64,000 bases of DNA from Acidiphilium multivorum AIU301 (lineage in GTDB: Bacteria; Pseudomonadota; Alphaproteobacteria; Acetobacterales; Acetobacteraceae). Below are positions 26,687 through 37,349 of the stretch, piece by piece; the stretch's first letter is position 1, and every line of letters starts with the position of its first letter. The stretch is taken from NCBI RefSeq assembly GCF_000202835.1, contig NC_015186.1, forward strand, positions 2,947,501-3,011,500, in the 5' to 3' direction. The notes beneath the pieces are model-generated. The model did not search any database and had not been told where the DNA came from. It was given only the letters and a program-made list of their open reading frames with translations. Position numbers and translations under genes: made by a program.

Positions 26687-28978
26687 ATGGCCAATCCCGA
26701 CGATATCTTCGCCCCCTACGATGCTCCCGCCGGAGGCTGGGGCGCGCTCGCCGCCACCGCCCGCGCGCTGCGCCAGCAAAGTGCCGTCGCCCGCGGCAGC
26801 CGCGCCCTGCTCGCCACCAACCAGCCCGAAGGCTTCGACTGCCCCGGCTGCGCCTGGCCCGACCCGCGCCACACCTCCTCCTTCGAATTCTGCGAGAACG
26901 GCGCAAAAGCCGTCGCATGGGAAGTGACCGACCGCCGCGTCACCCGCGATTTCTTCGCGCAAAACACCCTCGCCGATCTCGCGAAGCAGTCCGACCACTG
27001 GCTGGAAAGCCAGGGCCGCCTGACCGAGCCGATGCGATACGACCCCGCGACCGACCGGTACGTCCCCATCGCCTGGGACGACGCCTTCGCCATGATTGCC
27101 CGTCACATCGCCGCGATGGACCACCCCGACCAGGCGGAGTTCTACGTCTCCGGCCGCACCTCGAACGAGGCCGCGTTCCTCTTCGCCCTGCTCGGCCGCC
27201 TGATCGGCACCAACAACTTCCCCGATTGCTCGAACATGTGCCACGAGCCCACCAGCCGCGGCCTGCCGCAGTCGATCGGCATCGGCAAGGGCACCTCGAC
27301 CCTCGAGGATTTCGAACATGCCGACATGATCCTCTCGATCGGCCAGAACCCCGGCACCAATTCCCCGCGGGCGATGGGCACGCTGCGCGACGCGGCAAGG
27401 CGCGGCGCGCGCATCGTTGTGCTCAACCCGCTGCGCGAGCGCGCGCTCGAACGCTTTGCCGACCCGAAGGACGCGGGCGACATTCTCACCAATCGCGGCC
27501 AGCGCATCGCCCATCTGTATTGCCAGGTGAAAGTCGGCGGTGACGTTGCGGCGTTGAAAGGCGTGATGAAGCTGCTGGTCGAGGCCGACCGCGACGCTCG
27601 GGCGAACGGCCGCACCCCGGTTCTCGATCACGACTTCATTGCGGCCCACACCAGCGGATTCGACGCTTTCGTTGCCGATCTCGACGCCACGGCCTGGGAC
27701 GCCATTCTCGAGACGTCCGGCCTCTCGCGGGAGACCCTGCAGCAGATCGCCGACATCTACGCGGCGTCAAGGAACGTCATCCTGATGTACGGCATGGGAA
27801 TCACCCAGCACCGTCACGGCTCGCAGAACATCCAGCAATGCGTGAACCTGCTGCTGCTGCGCGGCAATATCGGCCGGCCGGGGACGGGCATCTCGCCGGT
27901 GCGTGGCCATTCCAACGTGCAGGGCGACCGCACCGTCGGCATCGACGACCAGCCCTCGGCGGCGTATCTCGACCGTCTCGGCAAGGTCTTCAACTTCGAG
28001 CCGCCGCGCGAACATGGCCATAATGTCGTCACCGCGCTCGAGGCCATGCTGCGCGGCGACGTTCGCGTCTTCATCGGCATGGGCGGCAATTTCGCCGCCG
28101 CCGTGCCGGACACGCCGCTGGCCGATGCCGCGATGCGCCGCATCGGCCTGACCGTCAGCGTGGCGACCAAGCTCAATCGCGGCCATGTCGTGCACGGGCA
28201 AGACGCGCTGATCCTGCCCTGCCTCGCCCGCTCCGAGCTCGACCCGCAGAACGGCGTCCTGCAATCGGTGACGATCGAGGACTCGATGAGCATGGTCCAT
28301 GCCTCCGGCGGCCTGCTGGAGCCGGCGAGCCCGCAGCTGCGCTCGGAGGTCGCGATCGTCTGCGGCATGGCGAAGGCGATCCTCGCCGACCGGCCCCCCC
28401 GGATCGACTGGGATGGCTATGTCGCGGACTATGCCCGCATCCGCGACGATATCGAGGCGGTCTATCCCGATCTGTTCCATGATTTCAACGAACGCCTCCG
28501 CCAGCCCGGCGGCTTCCGCCTCTACAACCCGGCCAGCGAGCGGGTGTGGAAGACGGATACGGGCCGGGCGAATTTTCTCGTCTTCCGCGGCGTGGCGGAA
28601 GATCCGGCGCGGGAGCGGAATCCCGGCACGCTGCGCCTTGCCACGCTTCGCAGCCATGACCAGTACAACACCACGATCTACAGCCTGGACGACCGCTATC
28701 GCGGCGTGAAGGGCGACCGGATGGTGGCCTTCATGAACGAGCAGGACATGGCCGAACGCGGCATCGCCGCGGGCGACAGGATCCGGCTGCGAACCGTCTC
28801 GGAGGATGGCGTGGACCGGTCGGTCGGGAATCTCACCGCCCTGCCCTACAATATTCCGAAAGGGTCGATCGGTGCCTACTATCCCGAAGCCAACCCGCTG
28901 CTGCCGCTTTACCACCACGACGAGCTTGCGCTGACGCCGGCGGCGAAATCCATTCCCGTCATCGCCGAGGCGATGTGA
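26687..28978 (+). CDS. Molybdopterin oxidoreductase, FdhF/YdeP family
   Basis: 763 aa bis-MGD-type oxidoreductase related to E. coli YdeP, which has been linked to acid resistance. CPGCAWPDPRH near residue 55 holds the only cysteine pair; a full [4Fe-4S] CxxCxxxC set is not seen, as in the YdeP group. ILSIGQNPGTNSPRAM, MGMGGNFAAAVPDTP and the C-terminal molybdopterin-binding part (TLRSHDQYNTTIYS) are conserved. No fdhD-like chaperone or electron-transfer partner is adjacent. A GGAAGGAGG ribosome binding site precedes the ATG. The physiological reaction is unknown, but acid adaptation would suit an acidophile. Confidence 0.85.
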   Translation: MANPDDIFAPYDAPAGGWGALAATARALRQQSAVARGSRALLATNQPEGFDCPGCAWPDPRHTSSFEFCENGAKAVAWEVTDRRVTRDFFAQNTLADLAKQSDHWLESQGRLTEPMRYDPATDRYVPIAWDDAFAMIARHIAAMDHPDQAEFYVSGRTSNEAAFLFALLGRLIGTNNFPDCSNMCHEPTSRGLPQSIGIGKGTSTLEDFEHADMILSIGQNPGTNSPRAMGTLRDAARRGARIVVLNPLRERALERFADPKDAGDILTNRGQRIAHLYCQVKVGGDVAALKGVMKLLVEADRDARANGRTPVLDHDFIAAHTSGFDAFVADLDATAWDAILETSGLSRETLQQIADIYAASRNVILMYGMGITQHRHGSQNIQQCVNLLLLRGNIGRPGTGISPVRGHSNVQGDRTVGIDDQPSAAYLDRLGKVFNFEPPREHGHNVVTALEAMLRGDVRVFIGMGGNFAAAVPDTPLADAAMRRIGLTVSVATKLNRGHVVHGQDALILPCLARSELDPQNGVLQSVTIEDSMSMVHASGGLLEPASPQLRSEVAIVCGMAKAILADRPPRIDWDGYVADYARIRDDIEAVYPDLFHDFNERLRQPGGFRLYNPASERVWKTDTGRANFLVFRGVAEDPARERNPGTLRLATLRSHDQYNTTIYSLDDRYRGVKGDRMVAFMNEQDMAERGIAAGDRIRLRTVSEDGVDRSVGNLTALPYNIPKGSIGAYYPEANPLLPLYHHDELALTPAAKSIPVIAEAM

Positions 28979-28982
28979 AAAA

Positions 28983-29009
28983 CCCGCCCGGAGGTTTGCT
29001 CCGGGCGGG
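28983..29009 (-). terminator. Intrinsic terminator of the glp operon
   Basis: A perfect 11-bp GC-rich stem (CCCGCCCGGAG with CTCCGGGCGGG) closes a 5-base loop. Read on the minus strand it is followed by TTTTT, making a classical terminator 86 bases past the original glpF stop. In the plus direction it sits four bases after the YdeP-like gene and may act weakly without a T run. Confidence 0.8.
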
Positions 29010-29094
29010 CGCGATCACGCGAGCGTACGTGACTCTGACTGTTCCCGAAATTCACGCGAGAATTTCAGGAGCGGATAGCTGGCGGCATTTCTGC

Positions 29095-29157
29095 TCACAT
29101 ATGGAAAGCGGCCATGGCAAGCCCGGCCAGCGCCGCGCCGATCACCGGCCCGACGAC
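29095..29157 (-). pseudogene. glpF: glpF, 3' fragment cut off by the IS4-family element
   Basis: Twenty codons plus TGA that complete the aquaglyceroporin: VVGPVIGAALAGLAMAAFHM. The frame continues exactly from the 5' part (ending AAIPVVG at the insertion site) once the element and one copy of the 9-base duplication are removed. This part now has no start codon. The interruption removes the last membrane helix from the product. Confidence 0.9.
29149..29157. repeat. Target-site duplication of the IS4-family element, left copy
   Basis: CCCGACGAC, identical to 30607-30615 on the other side of the element. The exact match indicates a recent transposition and not a rearrangement. Confidence 0.9.
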
Positions 29158-30606
29158 CTACGGGATTCACGGATTTGACTGAGCTGCGATGAAGAAGCCT
29201 GTGGCCATAGAAGCGAAGCGTGCCCACCCTGCGCGCATGGTCTTTGGTCCTGGCGGCTTGTAGTAGCAATTCCAGCCGCCGAGGCGGGCGATGATCCAGG
29301 CGAGCCATGCGAGGGATCGGGGTGGATGGGGGTTTTTCTGTCGCGGCGTCTTGCCTTCGAGAGTGGGGGCAATGGCATCGGCGGCCGGGAGTAATCCGGG
29401 ATCGATGACATCGGTTGCCGGCCGGTTGCTGCCGTCGCGGGCATCGACGAGTTGTACGGTGCGGGTCGCAGCGGCGAGGCCGATCAGGGCCAGCTTGAAC
29501 AGCCGTCCGGCATCTTGCATCTGGGTTTCTTCAAGCCTGAGACCGTCACTTTTCAAAGACCGGAACACTTCCTCGATTCTCCATCTCAGCCGGTAGAGGC
29601 GTACGATTTCGGCGGCACCGTCTGCGTCGATGGTCTCGATCGTGGTCAGCAGGCGCCACAAGAGCGGGACGCTTTCGCCATTCCCGTCAACCTCGCGCGC
29701 CTCGACCATGGTCAGGGACAGATGCTCTGGCCCTTCCGTGTCGCTGGCATGGCGCGGCCTGCGGATCGTCACTGTTCCAGCCCGCAGCGCCACGGTTGCG
29801 ATCCGTGCGGCGACGCCGGTGCGCGAGGGGGCGACACGAACCGAGGTCCGGGTCAGTTCGGGCCAGGCTGCCGGGGCGGTGAACAGGCGGCGACCGTCAT
29901 CCAGAACACGATCCTGGGCGGCACGGACGATCAGGTCGACCGATGCCGGACGCCTGGCAAAGCCCGCATAGATGTCACTCTCGCGGTCGGCCACGACCAC
30001 GACCGAGGCGGCACCGCTCAGACGCCCGGCGGCGCGCGCAGCACCGTCCAGCCACCGCATGCTCTCCTTGTCTTCCAGCGCCCGCTCGCGTGCAGGGGTC
30101 GCATCGAACTCATCCGAACGGGTCCAGATCTTCGCGTCCACCAGGCCGAGCACCGCCTCCGTCTCACTGTCGATGGCGATCACCGGATGCAGGAAAAATC
30201 CCGCCGATACCCCATCACCGGCCGGTCCAAGCCCACGGCGACGCGCCTCACGGCCGGAAAAATTGATCTCCGTCGTGTCCTGCGCGGCCACAATCCGACG
30301 CCCCCGGCAGGCAGCGGCCGTGCGATCCGCCAGCGTCTCCACCATCTCCGCACACGTGACCGACGGGGCTGACAGGAAGCGATGGATCGCAATCTCCCGC
30401 GCTCGTGTGCCACCAAGCTTGCGGATGACCAGAGACCCGGTCTCCACCACCCGTTCAACCAGCGTGCTGCCCATCGCCGCACGTCGCGCATCTCCGAAGT
30501 AACCCAAATCTCCAGCACGTAACGCCACCATCTTCTCCATCAGCCTCAAAATCATGGAGAATCAGGCGCAAGCTACCTGCGCAAGTAAAATCCGTGAATG
30601 CCGTAG
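29158..30606 (-). mobile_element. Complete IS4-family insertion sequence in glpF
   Basis: 1,449 bases bounded by 22-bp terminal inverted repeats (29158-29179 and 30585-30606) that match at 20 positions; both begin CTACGG and contain ATTCACGGATTT. A 9-bp duplication of glpF sequence flanks it. It contains one transposase gene filling nearly the whole element, with its stop codon inside the left repeat. All features needed for mobility appear intact. Confidence 0.93.
29167..30555 (-). CDS. IS4-family transposase
   Basis: 462 aa DDE transposase. The catalytic triad is visible as D93 (AAQDTTEI), D190 (VVVVADRESD) and E328, the last inside the IS4-family Y-(2)-R-(3)-E-(6)-K signature Y321-R324-E328-K335. 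An IS4 N-terminal domain lies ahead of the core (DARRAAMGSTLVERVVETGS). The frame is uninterrupted, so the enzyme is probably active. The first ATG lies just inside the right inverted repeat. Confidence 0.93.
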   Translation of the reverse strand: MILRLMEKMVALRAGDLGYFGDARRAAMGSTLVERVVETGSLVIRKLGGTRAREIAIHRFLSAPSVTCAEMVETLADRTAAACRGRRIVAAQDTTEINFSGREARRRGLGPAGDGVSAGFFLHPVIAIDSETEAVLGLVDAKIWTRSDEFDATPARERALEDKESMRWLDGAARAAGRLSGAASVVVVADRESDIYAGFARRPASVDLIVRAAQDRVLDDGRRLFTAPAAWPELTRTSVRVAPSRTGVAARIATVALRAGTVTIRRPRHASDTEGPEHLSLTMVEAREVDGNGESVPLLWRLLTTIETIDADGAAEIVRLYRLRWRIEEVFRSLKSDGLRLEETQMQDAGRLFKLALIGLAAATRTVQLVDARDGSNRPATDVIDPGLLPAADAIAPTLEGKTPRQKNPHPPRSLAWLAWIIARLGGWNCYYKPPGPKTMRAGWARFASMATGFFIAAQSNP

Positions 30607-30615
30607 CCCGACGAC
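30607..30615. repeat. Target-site duplication of the IS4-family element, right copy
   Basis: CCCGACGAC, the exact partner of 29149-29157. It belongs to the original glpF coding sequence. Confidence 0.9.
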
Positions 30616-31278
30616 AGGGATTGCAGCATAGCCCCAATCCGACCCGCCCTTGCCCGGGATCGGCAATACCGCATGGGCGATGCGCGGCCCGAGATCACGC
30701 GCCGGGTTGATCGCATAACCGGTCGTGCCACCGAGGGACAAACCGATCCCCCAGACAAGCGCCGCGACCAGATAGGGGCCGATGCCATCCGCAATCCCGT
30801 GGGGCGAGGCCGCCTTCGAGAAGATCGCACCGATGATGAACGTCAGTGCGAAGGTGCCGATAATTTCGCTGATCAGGTTCGCGACCGTGTTCCGGATGGC
30901 CGGTGCAGTGCAGAACACCGCGAGCTTCAGACCCTGATCCGGCGTTTCCTTCCAGTGCGGCAGGTATTGCAGGAAGACGAGAATGCCGCCGAAGAATGCT
31001 CCCAGAAAATCCCCCGCAATGGCCTGCGGAATTCCGGTCCAGTTATTGTGATCCACCGCGATGCCGATCGCGAAGGCCGGATTGATATACGCAGCCGGAC
31101 TACCGCAGGCCTTGGCGACGAACACACCCGCCAGCACCGCGAAGGCCCACCCCGTCGTTATGACGATCCAGCCCGAATTCTGGGCCTTGGAATGGTTAAG
31201 CAGCACACCGGCCACGACACCGTCACCGAACAAGATCAGTGTCGCGGTGCCAAGGAATTCACCCGTGAAAATGGACAT
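30607..31278 (-). pseudogene. glpF: Glycerol uptake facilitator glpF, 5' part (interrupted)
   Basis: Aquaglyceroporin that lets glycerol cross the inner membrane for GlpK to trap. The ATG at 31278 (MSIFTGEFLGTA) starts 221 intact codons; with the 20-codon 3' fragment the original protein was about 241 aa. The first NPA box is INPAFAIG and the second INPARDLGPRIAH, whose Asp marks the glycerol-conducting subgroup. The IS4-family element replaces the last helix with a short foreign tail (after PVVG, roughly 20 residues), so the product may be truncated or unstable. It is last in the glp operon, 35 bases after glpK. Confidence 0.92.
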
Positions 31279-31313
31279 TTCTTGATTTCTCTTGATGACT
31301 GGTTTGTTTTTCG

Positions 31314-32813
<1,500 letters not shown>

Positions 32814-32943
32814 TTTATTCCTCCCTTTGCTGGCAACGATGTGAACTAACGTCCGGGTAGCAGTGCAGCCGGCTCCGGCGCGCCCCTGGCGCGGCGGGCG
32901 CCGGATTCCGCCGGACTCCGGAATTTCTGTTGCGCCTCGCGCA

Positions 32944-34485
32944 TCATGCGTGGGCGTCCTGTGCGGCGAGGGTCTGCATGAACCGCTCGACAGCGGCGAT
33001 CTCGGCATCGCTCAGCCGCAGGCCGAACTTGCTGCGGTGCCAGACCACGTCCTCCGCGGTCAGCGCGAATTCGTGGGCGTGCAGGTAACGCAGTTCCGCC
33101 TCGGTCAGGTCGGCGCCGAAGATGGCGCCGAGATCCTCCGCCCGCCGCGCATCGCCGAGCAGGACGCGCGCGCGGGTGCCATAGGCCCTGACCAGCCGCG
33201 CCGCGGTGGCCGGCGCGAGGAACGGATAGTCGCGCAACAGCGCCGCCACCTGGGCGTCGAACCCGTCGGTCGGGAAGTCGCCGCCGGGCAGGGGCTCGTC
33301 GCCGGTCCAGCCCTGCTTCCGCGCGGTGGCGGGCGGCAGGTGCGGCGCGAGCTTGCCGAGCACCGATTCGGCCAGGCGGCGGTAGGTCGTGATCTTGCCG
33401 CCAAAGACTGAGAGCAGGGCGGGGCCATCGGCCGGGGCGTCCATCTCCAGCACGTAGTCGCGCGTGGCGGCCTGGGCTTTCGAGGCGCCGTCGTCATAGA
33501 GCGGGCGGACGCCGGAATAGGCCCAGACGACATCTGCCGGCGTGACCGGCTTCGTGAAATAGGCGCTGGCGGATTCGCAGAGATAGGCGATCTCGTCAGC
33601 CGAGGCACGCACCTCGGCGGGGTCGCCCTGATAGTCGCGATCGGTGGTGCCGATCAGGGTGAAATCCCGCTCATAGGGGATGACGAAGAAGATGCGGCCA
33701 TCGGCGTTCTGGAAGATGTAGCAATGATCCTCGGGGTAGAGCCGGGGAACGACGATGTGGCTGCCCTGGACGGCGCGCACCGAGGCCGGCGTGTTCGCCC
33801 GCAGCACCTTCTGCAGCACCTCGGCGACCCAGGGCCCGGCGGCGTTCACCAGGGCGCGGGCGCGCACCGTGCGGGTTTCGCCGCTGCGCTCGTCGCGCAC
33901 GGTGAGGGTCCACAGCCCGCCCTCGCGCGCGCCGCTGATGCAGCGGGTGCGCGGCTCGATCACCGCGCCCCGATCCGCCGCATCGCGCGCGTTCAGCACG
34001 ACGAGGCGCGAATCCTCCACCCAGCAATCCGAATATTCGTAGGCGCGGACAAAGCGCGGATCGAGCGGGCGGCCGGCGGGATCGCGCCGCAACCGCACCA
34101 CGCGCGTCGGCGGCAGTTTCTTCCGCCCGCCGAGATGATCGTAGAGAAAGAGGCCGAGCCGCAGCATCCAGGCCGGGCGCAACCCCTTGTGGTGCGGCAG
34201 CACGAAGCGCAACGGCCAGATGATGTGCGGCGCGATGCCCCACAGCACCTCGCGCTCCATCAGCGCCTCGCGCACCAGCCGGAACTCGTAATATTCGAGA
34301 TAGCGCAGGCCGCCATGGATCAATTTGGTCGAGGCCGCCGAGGTGGCGCCGCCGAGATCGCCCGCCTCGCAGAGAAAGACCGACCAGCCGCGCCCCGCCG
34401 CATCGCGCGCGATGCCGCAGCCATTGATGCCACCGCCGATGATCGCGATGTCGTGGACCACTGAAGTGTCCGTTGCGGACGCCAT
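32944..34485 (-). CDS. glpD: Aerobic glycerol-3-phosphate dehydrogenase
   Basis: 513 aa FAD enzyme that oxidises glycerol 3-phosphate to dihydroxyacetone phosphate at the membrane and feeds electrons to quinone. The FAD-binding loop GGGINGCG is at 17-24; [14 protein letters not shown]-type sequence ([18 protein letters not shown]), GPWVAEV and [18 protein letters not shown] are typical, and the C-terminal DAO domain is complete. It has 117 bases of AT-richer DNA with GlpR-like motifs upstream, so it may have its own regulated promoter. Confidence 0.96.
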   Translation of the reverse strand: MASATDTSVVHDIAIIGGGINGCGIARDAAGRGWSVFLCEAGDLGGATSAASTKLIHGGLRYLEYYEFRLVREALMEREVLWGIAPHIIWPLRFVLPHHKGLRPAWMLRLGLFLYDHLGGRKKLPPTRVVRLRRDPAGRPLDPRFVRAYEYSDCWVEDSRLVVLNARDAADRGAVIEPRTRCISGAREGGLWTLTVRDERSGETRTVRARALVNAAGPWVAEVLQKVLRANTPASVRAVQGSHIVVPRLYPEDHCYIFQNADGRIFFVIPYERDFTLIGTTDRDYQGDPAEVRASADEIAYLCESASAYFTKPVTPADVVWAYSGVRPLYDDGASKAQAATRDYVLEMDAPADGPALLSVFGGKITTYRRLAESVLGKLAPHLPPATARKQGWTGDEPLPGGDFPTDGFDAQVAALLRDYPFLAPATAARLVRAYGTRARVLLGDARRAEDLGAIFGADLTEAELRYLHAHEFALTAEDVVWHRSKFGLRLSDAEIAAVERFMQTLAAQDAHA

Positions 34486-34502
34486 CAGGCAAACCTCCCG
34501 CG

Positions 34503-34600
34503 TTTGCGTTTCGTATTCGATCGCTTGTCGAAGCGAACGTTAATACGAACAAAAACCGGGCGTCAACACTCAAAACGAAATATGAAACGAATATCGACCG
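34503..34600. promoter_or_regulatory. Candidate GlpR-controlled promoter of glpD
   Basis: Between glpR and glpD several TTCG/CGAA motifs cluster: TTTCGTATTCGAT near 34509, GCGAACGTTAATACGAAC near 34533-34550, and AAACGAAA and AAACGAAT near 34573-34592. They share the TTCGTT core of the stronger palindrome upstream of glpR. Such clusters are expected for DeoR-type GlpR operators. The individual sites are imperfect. Confidence 0.5.
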
Positions 34601-34602
34601 AC

Positions 34603-35412
34603 TCAGTCGGCCGTGTCGGCGTCTTCCTCCCCCGCCGTTTCCACCACCTCGATGCCGAGACGTTCGCAGAGTTCGCGGCTTTCGGGCGTGCGCAGCCGGT
34701 CGGTCACCAGCACGTCGACATCCTTCAGATGCGCGATCCGCACCGGCGCGGAGCGGGTGAACTTGCTGCTGTCGGCCACCAGCATGACCCGCCTGGCGCA
34801 TTCGATGATTGCGCGGGAGACCTGCACCTCGCGGCTGTCGAAATCGAGGAGCGTGCCGTCGCGGTCGATCGCCGAGGTGCCGATCACCGCGAAATCGGCG
34901 CGGAACTGGCGGATCTGCTCCACCGTCGTCGCGCCGACGATGCCGCCATCGGCCCGGCGCACCGTGCCGCCCGCCATGATGAGCTCGACGCCGGGCAGGC
35001 GATACAGCTCCGCCGCCACATGCAGGTTGTTGGTGATGACGAGCAGGCCGCTGTGTTGCGCGAGCGCGCGGGCGACCTCCTCGGTGGTGGTGCCGAGATT
35101 GATCAGCAGGGAGGAATTGTCCGGGATCAGCCGCGCCGCCGCCTCGCCGATCAGCTGCTTGACCGGCTGCGCCACGAGCTTGCGCGCGTCATAGGCGAGA
35201 TTGGCGACGCTGGAGGCGATCATCGCGCCACCATGCACCCGGGTCAGGCGGTGGACCTCGCACAATTCGTTGAGATCGCGCCGGATCGTCTGCGGCGTCA
35301 CGCCGAAGCGCGCCGCCAGATCCTCGACCGAGACCCGCCCGGCTTCCTGCAACAGGCTCATGATCTCGGCCTGTCGGCGGCTTCCCGCGCGGGGCGAGGC
35401 GCCGTCCATCAC
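34603..35412 (-). CDS. glpR: DeoR-family repressor of glycerol catabolism
   Basis: 269 aa. The N-terminal DeoR helix-turn-helix covers about residues 9-60 (RRQAEIMSLLQEAGRVSVED, FGVTPQTIRRDLNEL). The sugar-phosphate sensor domain shows LGTTTEEVARAL, MAGGTVRR and VGATTVEQIRQF. In GlpR proteins glycerol 3-phosphate releases the DNA. It heads the glpR-glpD-glpK-glpF gene series and has a palindromic operator candidate upstream. Confidence 0.93.
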   Translation of the reverse strand: MMDGASPRAGSRRQAEIMSLLQEAGRVSVEDLAARFGVTPQTIRRDLNELCEVHRLTRVHGGAMIASSVANLAYDARKLVAQPVKQLIGEAAARLIPDNSSLLINLGTTTEEVARALAQHSGLLVITNNLHVAAELYRLPGVELIMAGGTVRRADGGIVGATTVEQIRQFRADFAVIGTSAIDRDGTLLDFDSREVQVSRAIIECARRVMLVADSSKFTRSAPVRIAHLKDVDVLVTDRLRTPESRELCERLGIEVVETAGEEDADTAD

Positions 35413-35546
35413 CGGCGCGCCCGCTGCAGGTCCGAATTGGTGCTCATCGTCATGGTCATCTGTGTCTCCCTTCCGCGGTAGCCTTTGTCGCGCAGCGGGC
35501 CGCCGAATGCCAGCCGCCCGAAACGAACATCCCGATCCTCGGCTTC

Positions 35547-35574
35547 AATGTTCGTTTTCCGGAATTCGAACATT
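35547..35574. promoter_or_regulatory. Candidate GlpR operator upstream of glpR
   Basis: AATGTTCG (35547-35554) and CGAACATT (35567-35574) form a perfect inverted repeat with a 12-base spacer; a third half-site, AACGAACAT, lies at 35522-35530. The half-site matches the TGTTCG/CGAACA core known from GlpR operators. It lies 135-162 bases upstream of the glpR start and 130 bases upstream of the divergent chemoreceptor gene. Confidence 0.6.
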
Positions 35575-35703
35575 CGCCTGCCGTGCAGATCAAGCCTGGT
35601 CGAATGCAGTATCTCAATAATCGAAATTAAAATTGTAACGTTAGGCGGCTCTTAATTATTCGAAAACATAGATATTTGCATTCAACAGAATGGGTCAACC
35701 ACG

Positions 35704-37221
35704 ATGAACACTTGCCGGGAAACGTTCGCGCAGCGACTGGAATTCATCGGGCTCGACGAACAGGTCAGGGGCCGTCTGCGGGACATGCAGCCGGTGCTTG
35801 CGCAGGCGGTGCCGGCCGCACTCGCGGATTTCTACGAGCGCATCCGCCGCAGCCCGGAAGCCCGTGCCTTCTTCGCCACCGACGCCTCGATCGGCACGGC
35901 CCGATCCCGCCAGGCCGGCCACTGGACCCGCATCGCCGAGGCGCGGTTCGACACCGACTATGTCGACGCCGTCACCCGCGTCGGCGAGGTGCACGCCAGG
36001 ATCGGGCTCGAGCCGCGCTGGTATATCGCCGGTTACGCGCTCATCCTCGAACAGATCATCGCCGGCGTGCTCGATTCGCGGAAACCGAAACGGCGCCCCC
36101 TGTTCCGCCGCGACGCCGAAACCAGCCCGGCCGCCGATCTCGGCGCGCTGGTCAAGGCCACCTTCCTCGACATGGATCTCGCGATCGCCGTCTATCTCGA
36201 GGAACTCGACCGCCGGCGCCGCGAGGCCGAGGACAAGGCGGCCGCGACCAACCGCGTGGTAATGGATACGCTCGGCCGCGCCCTTACCGCGCTTGCCGAG
36301 GGCAACCTGTCCTACCGCATCACCGAAGGGCTGCCGGAGGACTATCATCGCCTGGCCGACGATTTCAACGGCGCCCTCAGCCGCCTGTCGGACAGTCTCT
36401 CGGGCGTCCGCAAGAGCACCGGCGAGATCAACAACGGCGTCGACGAGATCGCCCGCGCCGCCGAGGATCTCGCCCGCCGCACCGAGCAGCAGGCCGCCAG
36501 CCTCGAACAGACCAGTGCCGCGCTCAACGAGATCACCTCCGGCGTGCAGAGCACGGCGGAGAACGCCGCGCGCGCGAACACCGCGGCCCAGACGGCCAAC
36601 GCCGCCGCCGACAGGTCACACAATATCGTCGCCAACGCCGTCGCCGCGATGCGGCAGATCGAAACCTCCTCGCGCGAGATCGACCAGATCATCGGCCTGA
36701 TCGACGAGGTGGCGTTCCAGACCAACCTGCTCGCGCTCAATGCCGGGGTCGAGGCCGCGCGCGCCGGCGATGCCGGGCGGGGCTTCGCCGTCGTCGCCTC
36801 CGAGGTGCGCGCCCTCGCCCACCGCTCGGCCGAGGCCGCGAAATCGATCAAGGAACTCATCGCCCGGTCCTCGAAACAGGTGGGCGACGGGGTTCGCCTG
36901 GTCGGCGAGACCGGCGCCGCGCTGGAGACCATTGCGCAGAACGTGGTCGCGCTCGAACAGCTCATCACCGAGATTTCCGGCTCCGCCAACCGCCAGGCGC
37001 GCAGCCTTGCCGAGGTGAATGCCGCCGCCGGGCAGATGAACCAGGCCGTGCAGCAGAACGCCGCCATGGTCGAGCAGACCGCGGCCGCCACCGTGTCGCT
37101 GAAGGAGGAAACCGCGAAGCTCGCCGCGCAGGCGGCGGGCTTCCGCACGGCGCAGGACGCGCCGCCCACTGCGATCCGGCGCAGTGCCGCGCGGCCGCAC
37201 CCGGTGCCCGTGCCCGCCTGA
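35704..37221 (+). CDS. Globin-coupled methyl-accepting chemotaxis protein (HemAT-like)
   Basis: 505 aa soluble chemoreceptor with no membrane segment. Residues about 5-160 form a globin-coupled sensor domain; proximal heme ligand His97 lies in VGEVHARIGLEPRWYIAGY, matching HemAT. A short HAMP-like segment (about 195-220, LAEGNLSYRI) follows, then the cytoplasmic signalling domain with the hairpin tip DEVAFQTNLLALNAGVEAAR. It probably senses oxygen and drives aerotaxis through CheA/CheW. No other chemotaxis gene is in the window. It is divergent from glpR. Confidence 0.92.
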   Translation: MNTCRETFAQRLEFIGLDEQVRGRLRDMQPVLAQAVPAALADFYERIRRSPEARAFFATDASIGTARSRQAGHWTRIAEARFDTDYVDAVTRVGEVHARIGLEPRWYIAGYALILEQIIAGVLDSRKPKRRPLFRRDAETSPAADLGALVKATFLDMDLAIAVYLEELDRRRREAEDKAAATNRVVMDTLGRALTALAEGNLSYRITEGLPEDYHRLADDFNGALSRLSDSLSGVRKSTGEINNGVDEIARAAEDLARRTEQQAASLEQTSAALNEITSGVQSTAENAARANTAAQTANAAADRSHNIVANAVAAMRQIETSSREIDQIIGLIDEVAFQTNLLALNAGVEAARAGDAGRGFAVVASEVRALAHRSAEAAKSIKELIARSSKQVGDGVRLVGETGAALETIAQNVVALEQLITEISGSANRQARSLAEVNAAAGQMNQAVQQNAAMVEQTAAATVSLKEETAKLAAQAAGFRTAQDAPPTAIRRSAARPHPVPVPA

Positions 37222-37349
37222 TCGACCCCGCGCCAGGGGCCTGAAAAACGCGCCTCCTGGCCCCATCTCCCGTCGCGCGTGCCATCCGGCACAATCGGCG
37301 CAGCCCCGCCGGGCTGACGATTCCAGAATTTGAAACGTGGAGACAGACC

